Origin: Asterias amurensis
Lineage: Eukaryota; Echinodermata; Asteroidea; Forcipulatida; Asteriidae
Direction: 5' to 3'
DNA: 64,000 nt
NCBI RefSeq assembly: GCF_032118995.1
Contig: NC_092653.1
Coordinates: 24,137,202 to 24,201,201 of the forward strand
The notes under the pieces are model-generated. The model did no database searches. It was not told the DNA's origin and saw only the letters and a list, made by a program, of their open reading frames with translations. Shown piece after piece: positions 1 through 11,826 of the stretch. The position numbers and the translations under genes were made by a program. Positions within the stretch are counted from its first letter, which is position 1; each line of letters begins with the position of its first letter.

Positions 1-687
1 GATGCGGAGTTAAAAATCATCGATTTGGAGTTTAAAAAATGATCGTGAGTACAATTAAATGCCTGATGTTACATCCTAGACGTATCGAGAATAGAGTAGG
101 CGATTTTTGAGCTAGTTTGTTTGGTCTTTTTGTCATTTTGAGGCATTTTTTGTGGCTGGGTGTCGCGAAAAACTGGGTATTCGTTAAAATTCTGTGCCAT
201 TCCCTGGGGCGCTAGTACGACAGATAAAGTCAAAAATTGTTGAAAAGGAGTACAGCGCCCCAGTTACTGGGTCTAGTAAAAAATATAGTTTTTAAAAATA
301 TGCGTAAGATTTTCAGACAAATTTACCTTTTTGACAGCTTCCAAATGAAGTGACTTGAGATCAATTAGCGATTGTCGTATGCCTATTCACGAAGATTGAG
401 CTAATTTTGTGAATACGAGTCGATACTGACAATACCAATCTCCTGTGTACTTGCTTGAAGCATTGATCTTGACCATCTTGACGATGCACGGGCGCCGCCA
501 TTGCTCCGTTGTTCATCTATCCGCCTATTCGTCAATTGGTGGCGCCTTTCAAGATTAATGGCGCACCAACTAAAAAACTCAAAATAATTCACAAGTCGTT
601 CACACCGGTGGAAAGATGGAGCAAAGATGTCATGTGGGTTATTCGGATGCCGGAATATCCAAGAAAGAGTCAGGTAAGATTGCGTAT

Positions 688-850
688 CTTAAGGACACTG
701 GACACTATTGGTAACTGTCAAAGACCAGTCTGCTTGCTGTATCTCATGCAAAAATCTGTGCAAATTTGAGCTCAACTGGTCATCGAAGTTGCGAGGAGAA
801 AAAAAACCTTGTCACACGAAGTTGTGCGCTTTCAGATGCTAGTGATTTCG
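688..850 (+). repeat. MITE family A, 5' half only
   Basis: This matches the left half of the ~380-bp family A element: the terminus GACACTGGACACTATTGG, then the GAGCTCAA...GGTCATCGAAG block and the TTGTCACACGAAGTTGTG block. The right half is missing. Confidence 0.75.
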
Positions 851-1990
851 ACACCCATATAAATAGAATTCTAATTCTGATACAATTATACCAATGGTCC
901 ACCAGTTATATTTATATTCCTCTATAACCTATAGAGGTTTCTCTCATCTCGCACCCACTTGCTAAAAAAAAATCCAAACGACATTGCAATTGGTAAAAGA
1001 TTTTAATATTTTCATTATGACGTAATTTTGACGGAAAGAGCCAATTTTGACGAAAGGGAAAAGAAATAAAAATTATTGCAATGTCGTTTGGGAACAATAC
1101 TTCGCCACCCGGTTCTGCCGGTGTACTGAGCGGGTTGTCTCGCGGACTGTTACACGGAGTATAGCCATCTAAACATTATGAAAAAACTATGCCAATACAT
1201 GTTCATAATAATCTTAACTTGTGCCACAAAATAGTACGTTGAATCCGTTTGCAACCATCAATCTAATTCCACAAATACAGAGTTTAAAAAAAGGAAGCAC
1301 GACGAGCAACTTGTAAATTCCACATTTTCTAATGGTATCTCTTTATTGCATTTAACAGAAAACAACCTCTTCGATCAATAATAAAAACAGTGAACTTACG
1401 GCCATTACCTGGAGACAAACTCTTGGAGGCTGAGCGTTGCAAACGGAGGGGTCTTTAAAAGACCGAAATTTAATGCATATAGACTGAAATTATGCCCTGT
1501 ATTTTGCCAAATCTTAGAAAATCTTGGGATAATTTCACCCAATTCACCCAATAGCCATGGTCTGCCCGCTACATACTATCGTCGGGCCTCCCCGCTCTCT
1601 CTCTCAATGTTGCTGCCTTCTCTCGGAAGATCAATTTGCGTACTGAATAAAATTGTACTGATTTCGCCAGCAATCACTCTAACATTCCTCACTTACAACT
1701 CTTCCTTGTATACTTACAATAAAACACATTGGCACGTTCCCCAAATTCCTGGAACTCAAGCAAGAACAATGACAATTGTTTACATTAGCACTGTGACATA
1801 TTATAAGGCATGCAGGCCGCGCCTAGGTATTCTCCACTAGTTGAACAATACTTGCGATTAGCCTGTTTGGCTGCCCGTGATTTAACCAAACAAACTACAG
1901 GGGTATTTTGCGCTATGCTAAACTTAGATAAAAGATGACCACATAATTCAGAATATGAACGGAAATTTGTGACAATTTCACTGTTAGTAT

Positions 1991-2141
1991 ACAAATATTG
2001 ACTGCTTCGAGTGCTATGGTTAAAACTATGACTCCCGAGGTGATCCCCGGAGCGTTCTATTTAGAAAATAGAACGCTACGGGGATCACCGAGGGAGTCAT
2101 AGTTTTTAACCATTGCACGAGTAAAAACAGTCAATATTTGT
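1991..2141. repeat. Foldback (palindromic) MITE
   Basis: An imperfect inverted repeat of ~151 bp. Left arm begins ACAAATATTGACTG and right arm ends CAGTCAATATTTGT; the arms meet near 2066 with almost no loop. Such a sequence would extrude a ~70-bp hairpin. No coding capacity. Confidence 0.85.
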
Positions 2142-2342
2142 TTTATAATACCCCAAACACTTCTAAAGACTGTACTGTTATTATTAAGTTACAGACCTGA
2201 ATGCTACAATCCACGGACGACGCGAATACAGATTGCATACACTTTTACTTACTGTGTTGCATGTAGTGTCGTGCAATCCGAAGTGGTTACAGACTATTAA
2301 TTTATAATCCTCGTACACGCACAGGACGTCTGGGTACTGCAC

Positions 2343-2375
2343 GCCATGTGCTAGTCTGTTGGACTAGCGCATGGC
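2343..2375. repeat. Short hairpin
   Basis: Inverted repeat GCCATGTGCTAGTC / GACTAGCGCATGGC with a 5-nt loop. No gene context; function unknown. Confidence 0.5.
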
Positions 2376-2873
2376 AAACCGACGCACTATCACACGGCCG
2401 TCGTCTGGCAAAACTAAGACATGTCATGTGACGCGCTCTAAACCAATGAGCAGGCAGAATACTTGCAAGGGGTGTTATAAAATAAATTAGTCAAAACGAC
2501 GTTAAGTAATATTAATCACCATGTTGACTGACATAGGCTTACTTCGTTGCGTTCTTTATTTAATTTTTCAGTTTATAGGCTGAATTTATTTTGACTAACT
2601 TTTATGTAAGGATTGTTTTATAGTTATTTTAAACATGTTTGACGCTGGTTCGCTGTGCCTAGAAACCTGAATTGTCATACGCCAGTGGCCTACGTACATC
2701 GCTCTCCATTGTGTATTATAGCTTCTTTAAGAATTGTATGGGTTGTTTAAACCTCTGCCACCTTGGGCGGTTCCTTTGTTCGTTCAGAATTCTCGGGTGT
2801 ATGGTGAGGCAATCCATGCAGGGATGAACTTCGTCTCTGCCCCCCATATACGGCATAGCTTAAAGGTAGTGGG

Positions 2874-3213
2874 CACTATTGGTAGTTACTCAAAATAATG
2901 ATTAGCATAAAACCTTTACTTGGTAACGAGTAATGGGGAGAGATTGATAGTATAAAACATTTTGAGAAACGGCTCCCTCTGAAGTAACGTAATTTTCATT
3001 TTCCTCGAATTTGATTTCGACCTCATCAAGCATCGGAAAGCGCACAACTTCGTGTGACAAGTGAATTTTTTTTTTCATTATTATCTCGCAACTGACTTCG
3101 ACAACCAGTTGAGCTCAACTTTGCACAGGTTTGTTTTTTATGCATTATGTTGAGATACACCAAGTGATCGAGACGACGTCTTTGACAATTATTACCGGTA
3201 GTGTCCTTAGCCT
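2874..3213 (-). mobile_element. MITE family A, near full length, diverged
   Basis: TTAA at 2870-2873, then AGGTAGTGGGCACTATTGG; right end GTAGTGTCCTTAGCCT followed by TTAC. The order of internal blocks shows the reverse orientation relative to the copy at 11827-12206. One boundary base of the right TTAA is mutated. Confidence 0.8.
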
Positions 3214-4279
3214 TTACTTATTATGTAATCCCCTCATCACATGGCTCAAGGCTGTTTTAATTATACATCCATCCATGGTTTTACTATACTTCGACTACAG
3301 TCTTGTCTTACTCTAGTATTCCTCCATGGTCTTACCATAGCTCCATGTTCTTACCAACTTGTCGTTTTCCATACGTTGCCTTTGAAGTATACCAACATCA
3401 CCGAATATTAACATTATGACAATAATCTTCGATAAGAACTGGACTCAGATACAGCGCCGCTGTAGTTTTGTGACTTTTTCACGGTCGTGTTTTAGCCTTG
3501 AGGACGAGTTTACGGTCGTAATTAACAAGTATTCAAACACCACGTGAATCGTTCCTTGTCTTTGGCTTGTATTGGGTCATGTGTCTATCTTTGTTAAACA
3601 AATCACCCTAGGGAATGTTAGGTTTGTATGGAACGCCAAATATGTTCAACTCCGATCGGAACATTTCCCGCAATCCTAGCACTTATCCTTTGCGTTTTGA
3701 GGCGTACATTAGTTCACCAGATGCAAGATAATCCAGGTGGTCGCTTCTTTCTTGACGCCATCGATCAATGACATATTCTTATTGAAGTATAGTCTCAAAG
3801 AATTGGCAGAATAGCAAAGTGAAAGTTTGTATCCTTGGCGGTCTATACTAACTAGCTTGCTCGTTCCACCCGAATGGTTTGCATACCGTTATGTAATTCT
3901 CATCACCTGCTGGTTATGGGATGGGCCACTGACCATTTTGAGCAGCGTAGCCGTAAAACAGAGACCGAGTTGCTTTCCAGACCTTCATCTCGAGGAAGAT
4001 ATCCAGTGCATTCCTCGTAAGTAAACAACAATAATCTATTATGTAAACGTTTAATATCATTTATCTTAAAGAAAAGGAGTCCATCCTGGGCTGCTATATT
4101 TAGGGCGGCGACATCATGTAAAACAAGTCCTATGGTAGTTATATGGTGTGGTGGATACAATAAAATGACACTACATGTACATTAGGCTGGGTAAAAGTGT
4201 CTGTACACACTCACAACTACGGTGATGTAGGCCTACTCCTACAGACCTTTATCATTCTACCCAGTCAATCTTTGACCAT

Positions 4280-4495
4280 GAAGGTAGCTAGAGAGCTGCT
4301 AAGCACACAAGTTTGCTTAGCATGAAACTTCTTCCTTGATAAAAACAGGACTTCTACCAACCAAATTTTCACGTGATTTTCAGGATAAGCAAACTACAGT
4401 TGAATACCAGTAACAAACAATATGCAAAAAATGGATATTTAGATGGTAATCATGTTTTTATCAAGGCAGAAATTTCATGCTTAGCAAAAACAAAT
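4280..4495. repeat. Palindromic repeat family E, degraded
   Basis: The left arm AGAGCTGCTAAGCAC...TTTGCTTAGCATGAAA and right arm TTTCATGCTTAGCAAAAA, with a CTTGATAAAAACAGG block, match the intact copy at 5214-5468. Confidence 0.7.
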
Positions 4496-5213
4496 TATGA
4501 ACCAGACGGTTACACATGTTCTGGAGCATCACGTTAATGGATAAAAACAAAAACTTTTTTTGTTTGATACAATAATCGAAGTATATAAAAAATAGTAAAA
4601 AGTGTCCACCATTCCTCAAAAAGGCTTCTCGTACTCCAATCGGAGTGCACGTGTATTATTTTTTCAACATGGCATTTTACTTTATTAAACTTTGCAGTTC
4701 AACAAGTTAGTCACATTGTTTACCTTGAAGAAACTTTCAATGATTTTCAAGTGGATATATATTCCTTTTCCATTTTATCTAAAATAATTTTCATTGTTTT
4801 GTACACATTCCATCCGGTTTTAAAATATCAAGGGGGGTTACAAAAAATCAATTGGAGCACTCATTCCTATCCCGTCTAGAATTGTTTTATTTTGTTTTAT
4901 TTTATTAACAGTTACAGTTGTAATCGGTCTTAATTTATTCACTATGTTCCTCTTCGTGTAAAGACTGTTTTATTATAGGCCTAATATATAGATAAAAGGT
5001 GTGTTAAAAAATAATTTAAAAATATATGTTTTAATGATTCCTTGTAAGAACTTGACAGAACCAGGTAGACAAAAGTGTCGTACGTCTTTGGATTTTTCAT
5101 TTCGTTTTATTTGCCAGCAAACATGAAAAAAAAACATTTAAAAACATCAAAGATTTACAGGAACAAGCAATTCAATAATTGTAAGAAAAACACAAGCAAA
5201 CTACTGAGAAACC

Positions 5214-5468
5214 AGGGCCCAATTTCATAGCGCTGCTAAGCACAAAAATTTGCTTAGCATGACATTTCTCCCGTGATAAAAAAACAGGAATAACAACCAA
5301 ATGTCCACGTGATTATCAAGACAAGCACACCACAGCTGAATACCAGTAAGAAGCCAAATGCAACAAAATGAAATTTGGTTGATGAGATCCTGTTTTTACC
5401 AAGGAGGAAATTTCATAGCGCTGCTAAGCAAATCTGTGTGCTTAGCAGCGCTATGAAATTGGGCCCTG
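5214..5468. mobile_element. Palindromic MITE family E, intact
   Basis: Terminal inverted repeats of ~30 bp: CCAGGGCCCAATTTCATAGC on the left and its complement on the right, with a second arm containing the TGCTTAGCA motif. About 255 bp, no coding capacity. Lies just upstream of the Ly6 gene. Other copies or fragments: 4280-4495, 60077-60372, 61215-61406. Confidence 0.85.
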
Positions 5469-5606
5469 GCCTGGCCGCCAGGCAGATACATAACTGTTTT
5501 GAAAACTGTTATGTTTATTGTATATTTTCTAGTTTTAATTGTTTCATTTCGTTTAACAGGATTGCGACCATTTTGACAACTGTGACGAAAACCAAATCGC
5601 TTCAAA

Positions 5607-7900
5607 ATGAGGACTTTGACTGCTGTACTCCTTCTTTCTTCCATTGGTAAATAACTTTCTTTGACAAATTGTACATTCCTTTAAAGACACTGGACACTAT
5701 TAGTAATTGTCAAAGACCATCAGTTTTCTCACTCGGTGTATCTCAACATTTGCAACAATAACAAACCTGTGAAAATTGAACAAAATCACCATTCTAGTTC
5801 ATTGTGTTTACTAACAGGGAGTATTATGGGTATCAGGTGCTATCTTTGCACCCTCGGAGTCGCTAGTTCGGTAGTCGATAGCCAACAGTGTGATGACCCG
5901 TTCAATGCACCGTCTTCTTCCACTGAGAATGGGACAACCAGCTCCGGGGTGCTTGACGTAGACTGTAGCACTGTCTCACCCATTTACGACGTCTGCGCTG
6001 TAAGTTATAAGGAATGTACTTGAATTGTTTATGTGATTAATTATTATATTAACATTGTTTTATATTGTATATTTAATCGTTCATTTTTTCTTTCATTTTT
6101 CTTTCTTCTTTTTGAGTGGAGATCTTAGACTCCGTTTTTTCATCTCTAATGAAAACAAAGAACATTCCAAACATCTTCTATAGAACATTAACACATAGAT
6201 CAATACATTAAGTACATTGAGGATACAATATGGAAACAGATGTTCGACATTTTCGATGTCAGATTTACAGTATACATAGACGCCTCATGCGCTTTCTTAA
6301 AACGTCGGTTTCCAATACATGTCTCTCCATGTAATAGGGAATAATTATATTATAATTATCCTGTTTTACCATTTACTGTGCTTGTCCTCTAAAAAACATT
6401 TCGTCTTCCAAGAAAACGTTTTGTTTGTTGTGGTCATAATGTTCTCATATCTGTCTGTTTACAAAAGGCTACATTTATTTCACATTTCCCTTTACACACC
6501 TATGGATTTTTGGGGGAATATTTGTCATGGTCCGTTGAATATATGTGGGTGGTTGTGACGACAAAAACATTGTAACCTTATGATAACAATGGAGATTAAT
6601 GTTAATTCAACGGCTTATGGTTGCACTTTAGGATGGTCACTATAAACTCCGGTTCCATTGTGTGCTTTCTGTTAACTTCCATACATAAAACTTTGTGTTT
6701 AATATTTTATTTGTGTAAAGTCTTATAGTTTGATGAATAATATGGCGGAAAAAACTTGTATCCTTTTAGAACTGAATGCATGATTCATTTTCTAATTCTC
6801 AGTCTCGCGTAGCTTTCTAGGAAATAGTAGGGTCAAAACGTGAGCACTATTTTTGCATGTACATTATGTAGTTTTAGTTGGACGCAGTTTGCTAACAACC
6901 ATTAACCCCCAAATCAGTAAATTAATAAGTTTGCTTGTTACATGAAATAAAATTGAAGAAGATACCTGAATTGACGGATACAATTAGAGTTTGACGAGGT
7001 GCGGATAGCGTGCTCTCATTTGCTTATGTACAAGATTTTATACACACACATTGCAACGTGTGTTCAGGCTGTGTATAAGTCAACTTCTTGGTTTCTGTAA
7101 AGTCGATTTGGTGAGATAAATTATGTCAGTACATGTATATTGACTTATCATTTTATGTAAGTCGACTCGGTGAGATAAATTTTGTCAGTAAGTCGATTAA
7201 TAATTTTATCTAAGTCGACTTGGTGAGATAAATTATGTCAGTAAGTCGATTTATCATTTTATCTAAGTCGACTTGTTGAGATAAATTGTGTCAGTAAGTC
7301 GATTAATAATTCTATCTAAGTCGACTTGTTGAGATAAATTGTGTCAGTAAGTCGACTTACCATTTTTTTAAGTCGACTTGGTGAGATAAATTATGTCAGT
7401 AGGTCGACTTACCATTTTATCTTAGTCGACTTGGTGAAATGAATTAAGTTGTCAAGTCAACTGATTGTTTTGAATAAGTCGATTTAGCAAAATAAAAAAA
7501 TGTCGGAATTTAACTTAGTCCACGACCAAGTCGTCTTGATGAGATAAATCATGTCGGTAACTCGATATGTGGGATGGCACTCTTAGTGCTCAGGACTTCA
7601 GAGTATTTTTTCTAACAATTATTTTGAGTTATTACCACACCAATGGTGTCCATCAGTGCCTTAAATACTGCTCTTTTGTCCTTTCTTCAGAAAACAATCG
7701 GCAGAATTAATGGCGTCTACACTGTAGCCAGAACGTGTTACTCAAGCTTTGATTGCCTATCCGAGGATGGGTGCGTTTCTGGACAGGGAAACACTGTGTG
7801 TTGCTGTGGTACAGATGGCTGTAACGGTGCTGGTAGCGTAGCTGTCAACATTGCCGCCACTATCTTCTTGGCTGCAGCAACAGTGATGTTCACTCTGTAA
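5607..7900 (+). CDS. Ly6/uPAR three-finger protein, GPI-anchored (3 exons, 143 aa)
   Basis: Exons 5607-5646, 5818-5999 and 7691-7900 (stop 7898-7900) join with compatible phases (1, then 0) at GT-AG sites. Residues ~1-18 (MRTLTAVLLLSSIG...) form a signal peptide. The mature chain starts around IRCYLC, carries about 12 cysteines, and ends its domain with the Ly6 signature CCxTDxCN (seen as CCCGTDGCNG). An NGT sequon lies near residue 52. The last ~20 residues are hydrophobic with no basic tail, as expected for a GPI-attachment signal. Ly6 proteins act at the cell surface as receptors or modulators of channels and receptors; the ligand here cannot be inferred. An upstream splice acceptor at ~5559 suggests a non-coding leader exon. 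Intron 1 holds half of a family A MITE and intron 2 a 53-bp tandem array. A MULE-like element sits 73 bp after the stop; AATAAA signals follow at 9833 and 9853. The family call is firm, the orthology open. Confidence 0.9.
5685..5790 (+). repeat. MITE family A, 5' third, in Ly6 intron 1
   Basis: TTAA at 5681-5684, then AGACACTGGACACTATTAG and the downstream TGTATCTCAACAT and ACAAACCTGTGAAAATT blocks. The rest is lost about 27 bp before the exon 2 acceptor. Confidence 0.75.
7097..7460. repeat. ~53-bp tandem array in Ly6 intron 2
   Basis: About seven degenerate units built on AAGTCGACTTGGTGAGATAA followed by TTATGTCAG and a TAAGTCGATT...TATC spacer. Successive AGTCGAC motifs near 7159, 7212, 7265, 7318, 7370 and 7424 give the ~53-bp period. 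Each unit holds SalI-like GTCGAC palindromes. Confidence 0.85.
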
Positions 7901-7973
7901 AAGATAGTTTCTGTCTTCCGCCGTGTTCAGTTTTCCGGGACTCAGTGCGGCACTAACAACTGACTACTTTCGC

Positions 7974-8692
7974 TAGCCTTGCTCAAGGCAGTCGCATTAT
8001 TCGCTCCGAAAAGACGCAGCTGTAAACCCACCCGCCGTATACCCTGTGCATGGTGTGTGCGATCACACCGAATGACCAACCCGTATTCACACTGTCACAT
8101 CGCACGAATACTGTTCACACAAGTCATCGCACTCGTACACCACTAACCGCATGCGGAGGCCGTCAGGCCGACAGCCTTGTCGGGTCTGTATCTTCCCGTT
8201 TTAATGTGTTGTATTGAAAAAATTCCAATAGTGGACGAAATTGGGGGGCTCTAGGATATGCTAGTATGCAGCTCATGAATGTGTATATCGTTCGTCAGAC
8301 CTATCAGACAACACAGGATGTGAGGCAAATGAATTATTCATTTTGACGTCCAATCACGCACTTCCCTTATCACGACCTTTGGACCCTATCATGCGTCCGT
8401 GGTGGTGGTGTGTGAGGTAAACATGTCTCGTCTTTCGCGGGCATTATGGTAATGAGCTGACCGTGGGAACTCTTCGCCTATTATAGTAATGAGGTCAGTG
8501 GCTTCAACACAGATCCTACAAGGCTGTCGGCCTGACGGCCTCCGCATGCGGATAGTGTACGGGGTCATCGTGTCGTGCGATGTTACGCACAGTGAATACG
8601 GGTGGGTTTTACGCACAGTGAATACAGGTGGGTTTTTATACAGCGGCGGTCTTTTTTCGGAGTGAATAATTCGACTGCCTTGAGCAAGGCTA
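7974..8692 (+). mobile_element. MULE-like non-autonomous DNA transposon, copy 1 (719 bp)
   Basis: The ends are TAGCCTTGCTCAAGGCAGTC and its complement, inside imperfect inverted repeats of roughly 200 bp that include the block GCATGCGGAGGCCGTCAGGC. A perfect 9-bp direct repeat TACTTTCGC flanks it (7965-7973 and 8693-8701). A 9-bp duplication with long TIRs is typical of Mutator-like elements; no transposase is encoded, so the superfamily is inferred. A second, nearly identical copy in opposite orientation is at 32920-33639. It lies in the 3' flank, probably the 3' UTR, of the Ly6 gene. Confidence 0.85.
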
Positions 8693-8968
8693 TACTTTCG
8701 CTTGCTGTGCGCAGGCGTCCTATGACGTAATGTTACCGTAATGTACCGGAAAACTGACACCGGGAGAGAGATAGTAGAACTAGGCCCTTTTCGAAACCAC
8801 GACCTCGGCACCAGACTCGGCTCGAGCTAGCCTGGCCCCGCGTGCCTGTAACCTGTCGTGGCTTCAGACGAGAGAACGTAGCCTGAAGCTAAATTGATAG
8901 CCGAAGCCGTGGATTTGAAAGGGGCCATAGATTCTTTCACGGTAAAGGTTAAACACTATCTGAGGGGG

Positions 8969-9171
8969 ACCAGTCAACTCGACGGAGCCAATTCGTCCAC
9001 AAGCAAAGTCGCCCCATCACATACAAACTTTCTCCTCTCAAAGTCGCCCTCGCAAACTCGCCCTGAACGACTTTGAGAAGGGCGACAATCTATGTTAGGG
9101 GGCGAATTTGCTAGGGGCGACTATGTTTAGTGGCTGACTTTGCTGGTGGCGAATTGACTGGCGTTCATATG
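8969..9171. mobile_element. Foldback MITE
   Basis: The left end CCAGTCAACTCG and right end CGAATTGACTGG are inverted, and the arms repeat AAGTCGCCC-like blocks (TCGCCC/GGGCGA) several times. No coding capacity. Confidence 0.7.
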
Positions 9172-9921
9172 AGGTTATTGAAACTTAATTTGTAGAGGTA
9201 GTAAACATAACCGGCTGTGCCAATATAGAAATATCTTAGTGGAATGTAATCCTTGCCGTATATAATATGTCTTCGCGCTGATGTAACCGCTGCACACGTA
9301 GTGAGTCTTCCCTTTAACGTCTACCATGCACAAATTATTTCATAAAGGATTTATAATCAAACTTTTTATTGTAACATGAGTCGACTGAACATGCCTAAGG
9401 TCTTTTTTAACTATGCAACATTTCACATAGCAATATTAGTCTGTGACTCATTTATATAGACACAACATTGGAACAGAGCTCACTAAAGAACATTTTAAAT
9501 TGGATATTGCACCCTTTAACTACATTTGTTATAATATTTTAATGACATGAACAAAGGGGTGACTTACTTAAAATGTTTTATATCAACATAAGCGTCACCT
9601 TTTTCATTACACCGTAAAATGTTACTAAAACACAGGCATGTGAGTTCTCATGATTATTTTAAAAATAAAATAAGGATATTCTCAAAATCGTAAAAAATAG
9701 AAATATTCCACATTGTAGCTTTTAAAGATTAAACCCCCTGAATTGTAAGATTTGGTCTAGACAAATGGGAACCCAAAGCAGCAGTCACATTCATATGAAT
9801 ATCATCTTTTGAAATATGTATGTTAGAAATGTAATAAAGGTCTTTTCATTTTAATAAACTTATTTTTGTTTTTGCTAAGTCTTTTTTTAAGGGATTCGTG
9901 GTGAGTTAATTATTACTTTAA
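9172..9921. other. AT-rich gap with tandem polyadenylation signals
   Basis: No gene seen. AATAAA at 9833-9838 and 9853-9858 could end the Ly6 transcript, which would then contain the MULE-like insertion in its 3' UTR; this is inference. Confidence 0.4.
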
Positions 9922-10301
9922 AGACAGTGGACACTATTGGTAATTGTCAAAGACTAGCCTTCATAGTTGGTGTATCTCAACATATGCATAAAATAACAAA
10001 CCTGTGAAAATTTGAGCTCAATCGGTCATCGAACTTGCGAGATAATAATGAAAGAAAAAAAGCACCCTTGTCACACGAAGTTGTGTGCGTTTAGATGGTT
10101 GATTTCGAGACCTCAAGTTCTAAATCCGAGGTCTCGAAATCAAATGCGTTGAAAATTACTTCTTTCTCGAAAACTATGGCACTTCAGAGGGAGCCGTTTC
10201 CCACAATATTTTATACCATCAACCTCTCCCCGTTACTCGTCTTCAAGAAAGGTTTTATGCTGATAACTATTTTGAGTAATTACCAATAGTGTCCACTGCC
10301 T
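9922..10301 (+). mobile_element. MITE family A, full length (380 bp)
   Basis: Flanked by TTAA (9918-9921 and 10302-10305). TIRs AGACAGTGGACACTATTGG / CCAATAGTGTCCACTGCCT. The core is an internal palindrome, GACCTCAAGTTC / CCGAGGTCTCGAAATC. Its right TTAA is shared with the left end of the next copy, so the two lie head to tail across a single TTAA. Confidence 0.9.
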
Positions 10302-10396
10302 TTAAAGGCTGTGGACATTATTGGTAATTACTCAAATATTAGCATAAAACCTTTCTTGGTGGAGAGGTTGATAGTATAAAATATTGTGAGAAACGG

Positions 10397-11285
10397 TGTC
10401 AGATGCAATTGTGTCTGCCATGCAATACTGTCTGCTCCGGGCACTTTTGCATATGCAATCGTGTCCGGGGCTATTCAAATACCGTCCGGCTGACATGTAC
10501 ATGACTGTACTTGTACAATGTATGTGCGCGCGTAAGCGAGCGTCATAGATTTAGAATTAAAGTATTTGGGTACCTTTTCAAAATGTCCATAGATTTACAT
10601 TAAATGTCCATAGAGTTACATTAAACTTACAGGGTTTGAAGATAATGGTAGTGGAAAGCTTCCCTTCAAATATTACTTACTGAGGTGCTGTAGTTTTTAA
10701 AAAATTAGTTAAACAATGTCATGAAAATACGTTTGTAAATGCTTAAAACAATTTCCGTCTCATGAGACGAAAATATTTTCATGACATTGTTTTACTCATT
10801 TCCCCAAAACTACAGCACCTCAGCACGTAATATTTTCAGGGAAGCTTTCTACTATCATTATCTTCAAACTGTGTAAGTTTAGTGTAAATCTGTGGACATT
10901 GTGTTTTTTTGTCCTATAAAAGTTACATACATGTACACCCTTTAAACAATTATATTCTTTATCTATGTGCGTATATGCAGCATGAATATTCGCGTATTTA
11001 ATGATTGCAGCGAATACCCAACGGCCGATCATTTCACATGTCATTCATGACATGCACTAATAGCGTGTAAACAAATGGCGAACGTGTTCCGTCGATCAAT
11101 GGCGTTTAATTTACTGCAAGGACGGCTTTGCACGGGGCGGACACAACTGCATATGCAAATGTGTCCGGGCGGACACAGCAGCGTCCGGGCGGACACGATT
11201 ACATATGCAAAACCGTCCGGCGTTATTGCATATGCAATAATGGCCTCCGGATAGTATTGCATAGAGGACATAATTGCATGCGACA
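10397..11285. mobile_element. TGTC...GACA transposon family B, copy 1, carrying an insertion
   Basis: Starts TGTCAGATGCAATTGTGTC and ends GACATAATTGCATGCGACA. The 4-bp duplication ACGG (10393-10396, 11286-11289) can be proved because the empty site is known from other family A copies (GAAACGGCTCCC). Without the nested element it is ~500 bp, like copies at 23094-23592 and 48905-49405. Subterminal zones repeat the palindrome TGCATATGCA next to GTCCGG-rich blocks. No coding capacity. TGT termini and a 4-bp duplication would fit a Ginger-type element, but this is inference. Confidence 0.88.
10561..10941. mobile_element. TTAA-target foldback MITE family C, nested in B
   Basis: Flanked by TTAA (10557-10560, 10942-10945). 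Long arms: ATGTCCATAGATTTACATTA...GAGGTGCTGTAGTTTT on the left and AAAACTACAGCACCTC...TGTAAATCTGTGGACAT on the right. Absent from the other two B copies, so it inserted after B. Related copies: 56038-56412 and a decayed one near 26195-26330. Confidence 0.82.
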
Positions 11286-11562
11286 ACGGCTCCCTGTGAA
11301 GTACTAATGTAGTTTTCGAGAAAGAAGTAATTTTCCACGAATTTGATTTCAAGACCTCAGAATTTGAGGTCTCGAAATCAAGCATCTGAAAGCACACAAC
11401 TTTGTGTGACAAGGGAGTTTTTTCTTTCATTATCATCTCGCAACTTCGGCGACCGATTGAGCTCAAATTTTCACATGTTTGTTATTTTGTGCTTATGTTG
11501 AGATACATCAACTGTGAAGGCTAGTCTTTGACAATTACCAATAGTGTCCACTGCCTTTAATG

Positions 11563-11612
11563 GCCTGACGTTTCGACCCTAGCAGAGTCTTTCTCGAAGG
11601 CTATAAATGACC
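11563..11612 (+). repeat. Fragment of the GTTTCGACCCTAGCAGAG repeat
   Basis: The block GACGTTTCGACCCTAGCAGA...TCTTTCTCGAAGG recurs as a palindrome at 16002-16101 and a fragment at 60833-60875. Confidence 0.65.
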
Positions 11613-11826
11613 AAGCATTATAAGCATGTACATCGGCACATGGGGATGCCACTGTAAGATGGCATGATAAAAGAACCTCTGGTCCCTAATGCCTTCCAGT
11701 TAAGTGTTTGTCAGAGGGGTGTGGGTCTTCTTTGTACGAACTGAGTAGAATAGAAATTACCATCTAACGTTTCGATCTCCCTTTGTTATGTATCCTTTCT
11801 GAATCGGATAGACCTTCACGGGTTAA

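Larger units (their letters stand above)
1..5559. other. Intergenic stretch, no recognisable gene
   Basis: No open frame here resembles a known family or shows a convincing exon chain. The stretch is AT-rich and holds TTAA-target MITE copies (688-850, 2874-3213), a foldback element (1991-2141), a short hairpin (2343-2375) and two palindromic repeats (4280-4495, 5214-5468). The open frames near 3827-4160 overlap on opposite strands and look random. Confidence 0.6.
10306..11556 (+). mobile_element. MITE family A, split by a nested insertion
   Basis: Left part 10306-10396 and right part 11286-11556 together make one family A element, flanked by TTAA (10302-10305 and 11557-11560). It was interrupted at GAGAAACGG|CTCCC by the TGTC...GACA element (10397-11285), which itself carries a third element. 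Confidence 0.9.

Noticed and set aside
7097-7460. CRISPR-like array
   Set aside because: Units are contiguous and degenerate with no unique spacers, and the genome is animal.
8389-8811. 140-residue minus-strand open frame
   Set aside because: It lies mostly inside the MULE-like element's inverted repeat and TSD, and resembles no transposase.
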